7,308 nt of DNA from the NCBI GenBank assembly GCA_001773295.1, contig MEWG01000004.1, forward strand, positions 1,765-9,072, read 5' to 3'. Positions within the stretch are counted from its first letter, which is position 1; each line of letters starts with the position of its first letter. The stretch comes from a candidate division WWE3 bacterium RIFOXYD1_FULL_39_9. Lineage in GTDB: Bacteria > Patescibacteriota > WWE3 > UBA101185 > UBA10185. Both the position numbers and the translations under genes were made by a program. Shown one piece after another: positions 6,212-7,308 of this stretch. A model generated the notes under the pieces. That model made no database searches and was not told where the DNA came from. It worked only from the letters and a program-made list of their open reading frames with translations.

Positions 6212-7308
6212 TGAAATTAAGATTAAATGCATATAAAACAGCACAGATTTTGTCCGCCCCAATCTTTTCAGTGATTGCGATAATTGCAGCTGTTACAGTT
6301 TTTGCTGAAACATTACCCGACCTTAATATTATTTGTGACGAAGGAATAGTTAGCGCATCAAATTGCAGAGTTTTTTCAGCAGCCAATCCCGAAGTTCAAA
6401 ATAAAAATGCAGCACTTTTTGATGGCACAGTTTTTCCACATTATGATTTAAAACCCGGTGACGAATTTACCAGAAAAATTAGAGTTAAAAATAATCGTGC
6501 TGAAGTTTGTTATTTCCAATTAGTTTCAGGAATTATTACGGAAGATACTACAGTTTCCACGGGTAAAAAATTCTCTGAAGAATTGATGGTAACTATATCG
6601 GACGGGGATGCAACAATCGGTCCTGTGTCATTCTACGACCTCTTTAATATGGGTACTTTGCCTTTATATCTAACAACTTTGCAGGAATCAGGGGTTTTTG
6701 GCGATACGCAGGATATCGACTGGACTGTATCTTTTGACAAAAATGCGGGCAACGAATATCAGCTGGCGAAAATGAAATTTAATTTTGACTGGAATTTCCA
6801 GTGTGGCGAGGAACCTGGTAGAACTGTTTTGTTTATTGAAAAAACTAACGACAAGTTGGGAATTATTCAAAGACCCGGAGATAACGTAACTTACACAATT
6901 ACTGTTCACACAGAAGAACATCCGGTTTTTAGTGTCTTTGTTTTGGACTTGCCGCCCGGAGGTTTTACTTATAGGCCGGGAACTTGGACAGCGCATTCTA
7001 ATTTAAGAGGAAATATCAAAGGTGCGGTTACAACTGAGCCTACTTATCATTCACCCGGTAAATGGATACTTGGAGATATGGCAGCAAATGAAGTGGTTAC
7101 GTTAACTTATGTAACGGATATCAGTACCTCGCAACAATCAGGTGATTATAAAGATATAGCCTGGACCGAAGGAACTTCTGCGGACAGCTCGGAATCCTCT
7201 AGAGTAATTGGTAATGACGGGATAGGATTTTTTGTAGGTACAGCCGCTGCAATTGCGGTGGATGACACACCCGAGGCCGAAGTAGAAACAAAATCAAAAA
7301 CAGAGAAA
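6208..7308 (+). CDS. TasA-like/DUF11 secreted protein, 3' end missing
   Basis: 367 codons are open to the window end; the stop lies beyond. A signal or anchor helix (about residues 12-33) ends in VFAET, compatible with an ordinary A-x-A cleavage site. The SipW-cognate FSDTE/NTFxAG signature is absent. Residues about 36-200 still match the TasA-like core: YDLKPGDEFTRKIRVKNN resembles the KPGD strand of TasA, and DWTVSFDKNAGNEYQLAKM followed by FNFDWNFQC resembles the TasA C-terminal strands. Residues about 208-335 look like a DUF11-type beta-sandwich repeat (IEKTNDKLGIIQRPGDNVTYTITV, DLPPGGFTYRPG, KWILGDMAANEVVTLTY). The visible tail is acidic and Lys/Thr-rich, which suggests a linker to another repeat or an anchor outside the window. 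It overlaps the LTD gene by 4 nt (ATGA). Likely cell-surface, structural or anchoring; the exact role is unknown. Confidence 0.85.
   Translation, partial: MMKLRLNAYKTAQILSAPIFSVIAIIAAVTVFAETLPDLNIICDEGIVSASNCRVFSAANPEVQNKNAALFDGTVFPHYDLKPGDEFTRKIRVKNNRAEVCYFQLVSGIITEDTTVSTGKKFSEELMVTISDGDATIGPVSFYDLFNMGTLPLYLTTLQESGVFGDTQDIDWTVSFDKNAGNEYQLAKMKFNFDWNFQCGEEPGRTVLFIEKTNDKLGIIQRPGDNVTYTITVHTEEHPVFSVFVLDLPPGGFTYRPGTWTAHSNLRGNIKGAVTTEPTYHSPGKWILGDMAANEVVTLTYVTDISTSQQSGDYKDIAWTEGTSADSSESSRVIGNDGIGFFVGTAAAIAVDDTPEAEVETKSKTEK

Noticed and set aside
5863..6262. Long minus-strand open frames opposite the end of the LTD gene
   Set aside because: They are shadows of a low-complexity coding strand. They have no ribosome-binding site or promoter and compete with a clear + strand domain protein.
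6688..6996. Minus-strand open frame of 102 codons
   Set aside because: It lies opposite the + strand TasA-like/DUF11 gene, whose translation shows family motifs; the antisense product has none.

Overview
The window looks like a moderately AT-rich bacterial chromosome fragment. The most likely source is a Candidate Phyla Radiation (Patescibacteria) genome, Microgenomates/Katanobacteria-like; this is inferred from gene content and style, not from a marker gene. Supporting signs are compact, overlapping same-strand genes, SipW-type signal peptidase next to several TasA/camelysin-like secreted proteins, a lamin-tail-domain (LTD) protein, a DUF11 protein, and a small three-helix membrane protein of a kind common in these genomes. 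TGA acts as a true stop (6209-6211, inside an ATGA overlap), which argues against the TGA=Gly lineages (Gracilibacteria/Absconditabacteria).

Layout. Positions 3-167 hold the 3' end of an unidentified gene, closed by a strong and possibly bidirectional intrinsic terminator (208-246). A small membrane protein gene follows (291-608); its extended -10 box places transcription start on its ATG, so it is probably leaderless. The gap 609-953 is not empty. It holds an inverted repeat (625-661), a consensus-like promoter (TTGACA, 18 bp, TAATAT; 689-718), about 170 nt of potentially structured transcript, and a clean intrinsic terminator (868-893). This is either a small RNA gene or an attenuated leader for the operon that starts at 954.

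The rest of the window is one + strand gene cluster: TasA-like protein A with an inserted jelly-roll domain (954-2345), TasA-like protein B with a C-terminal extension instead (2386-3579), a conserved-looking hairpin, SipW-type signal peptidase (3646-4293), a TasA-like/LTD multidomain protein (4280-6211), and a TasA-like/DUF11 protein still open at the window end (6208-7308).

Working model: the signal peptidase cleaves the SipW-type signal peptides of A, B and probably the LTD protein, and the mature proteins assemble into an extracellular fibre or surface layer, by analogy with tapA-sipW-tasA of Bacillus subtilis. The LTD and DUF11 proteins would be anchoring, tip or adhesive components. The fibre role is inference; the domain homology and the Ser/His peptidase are well supported by the sequence.
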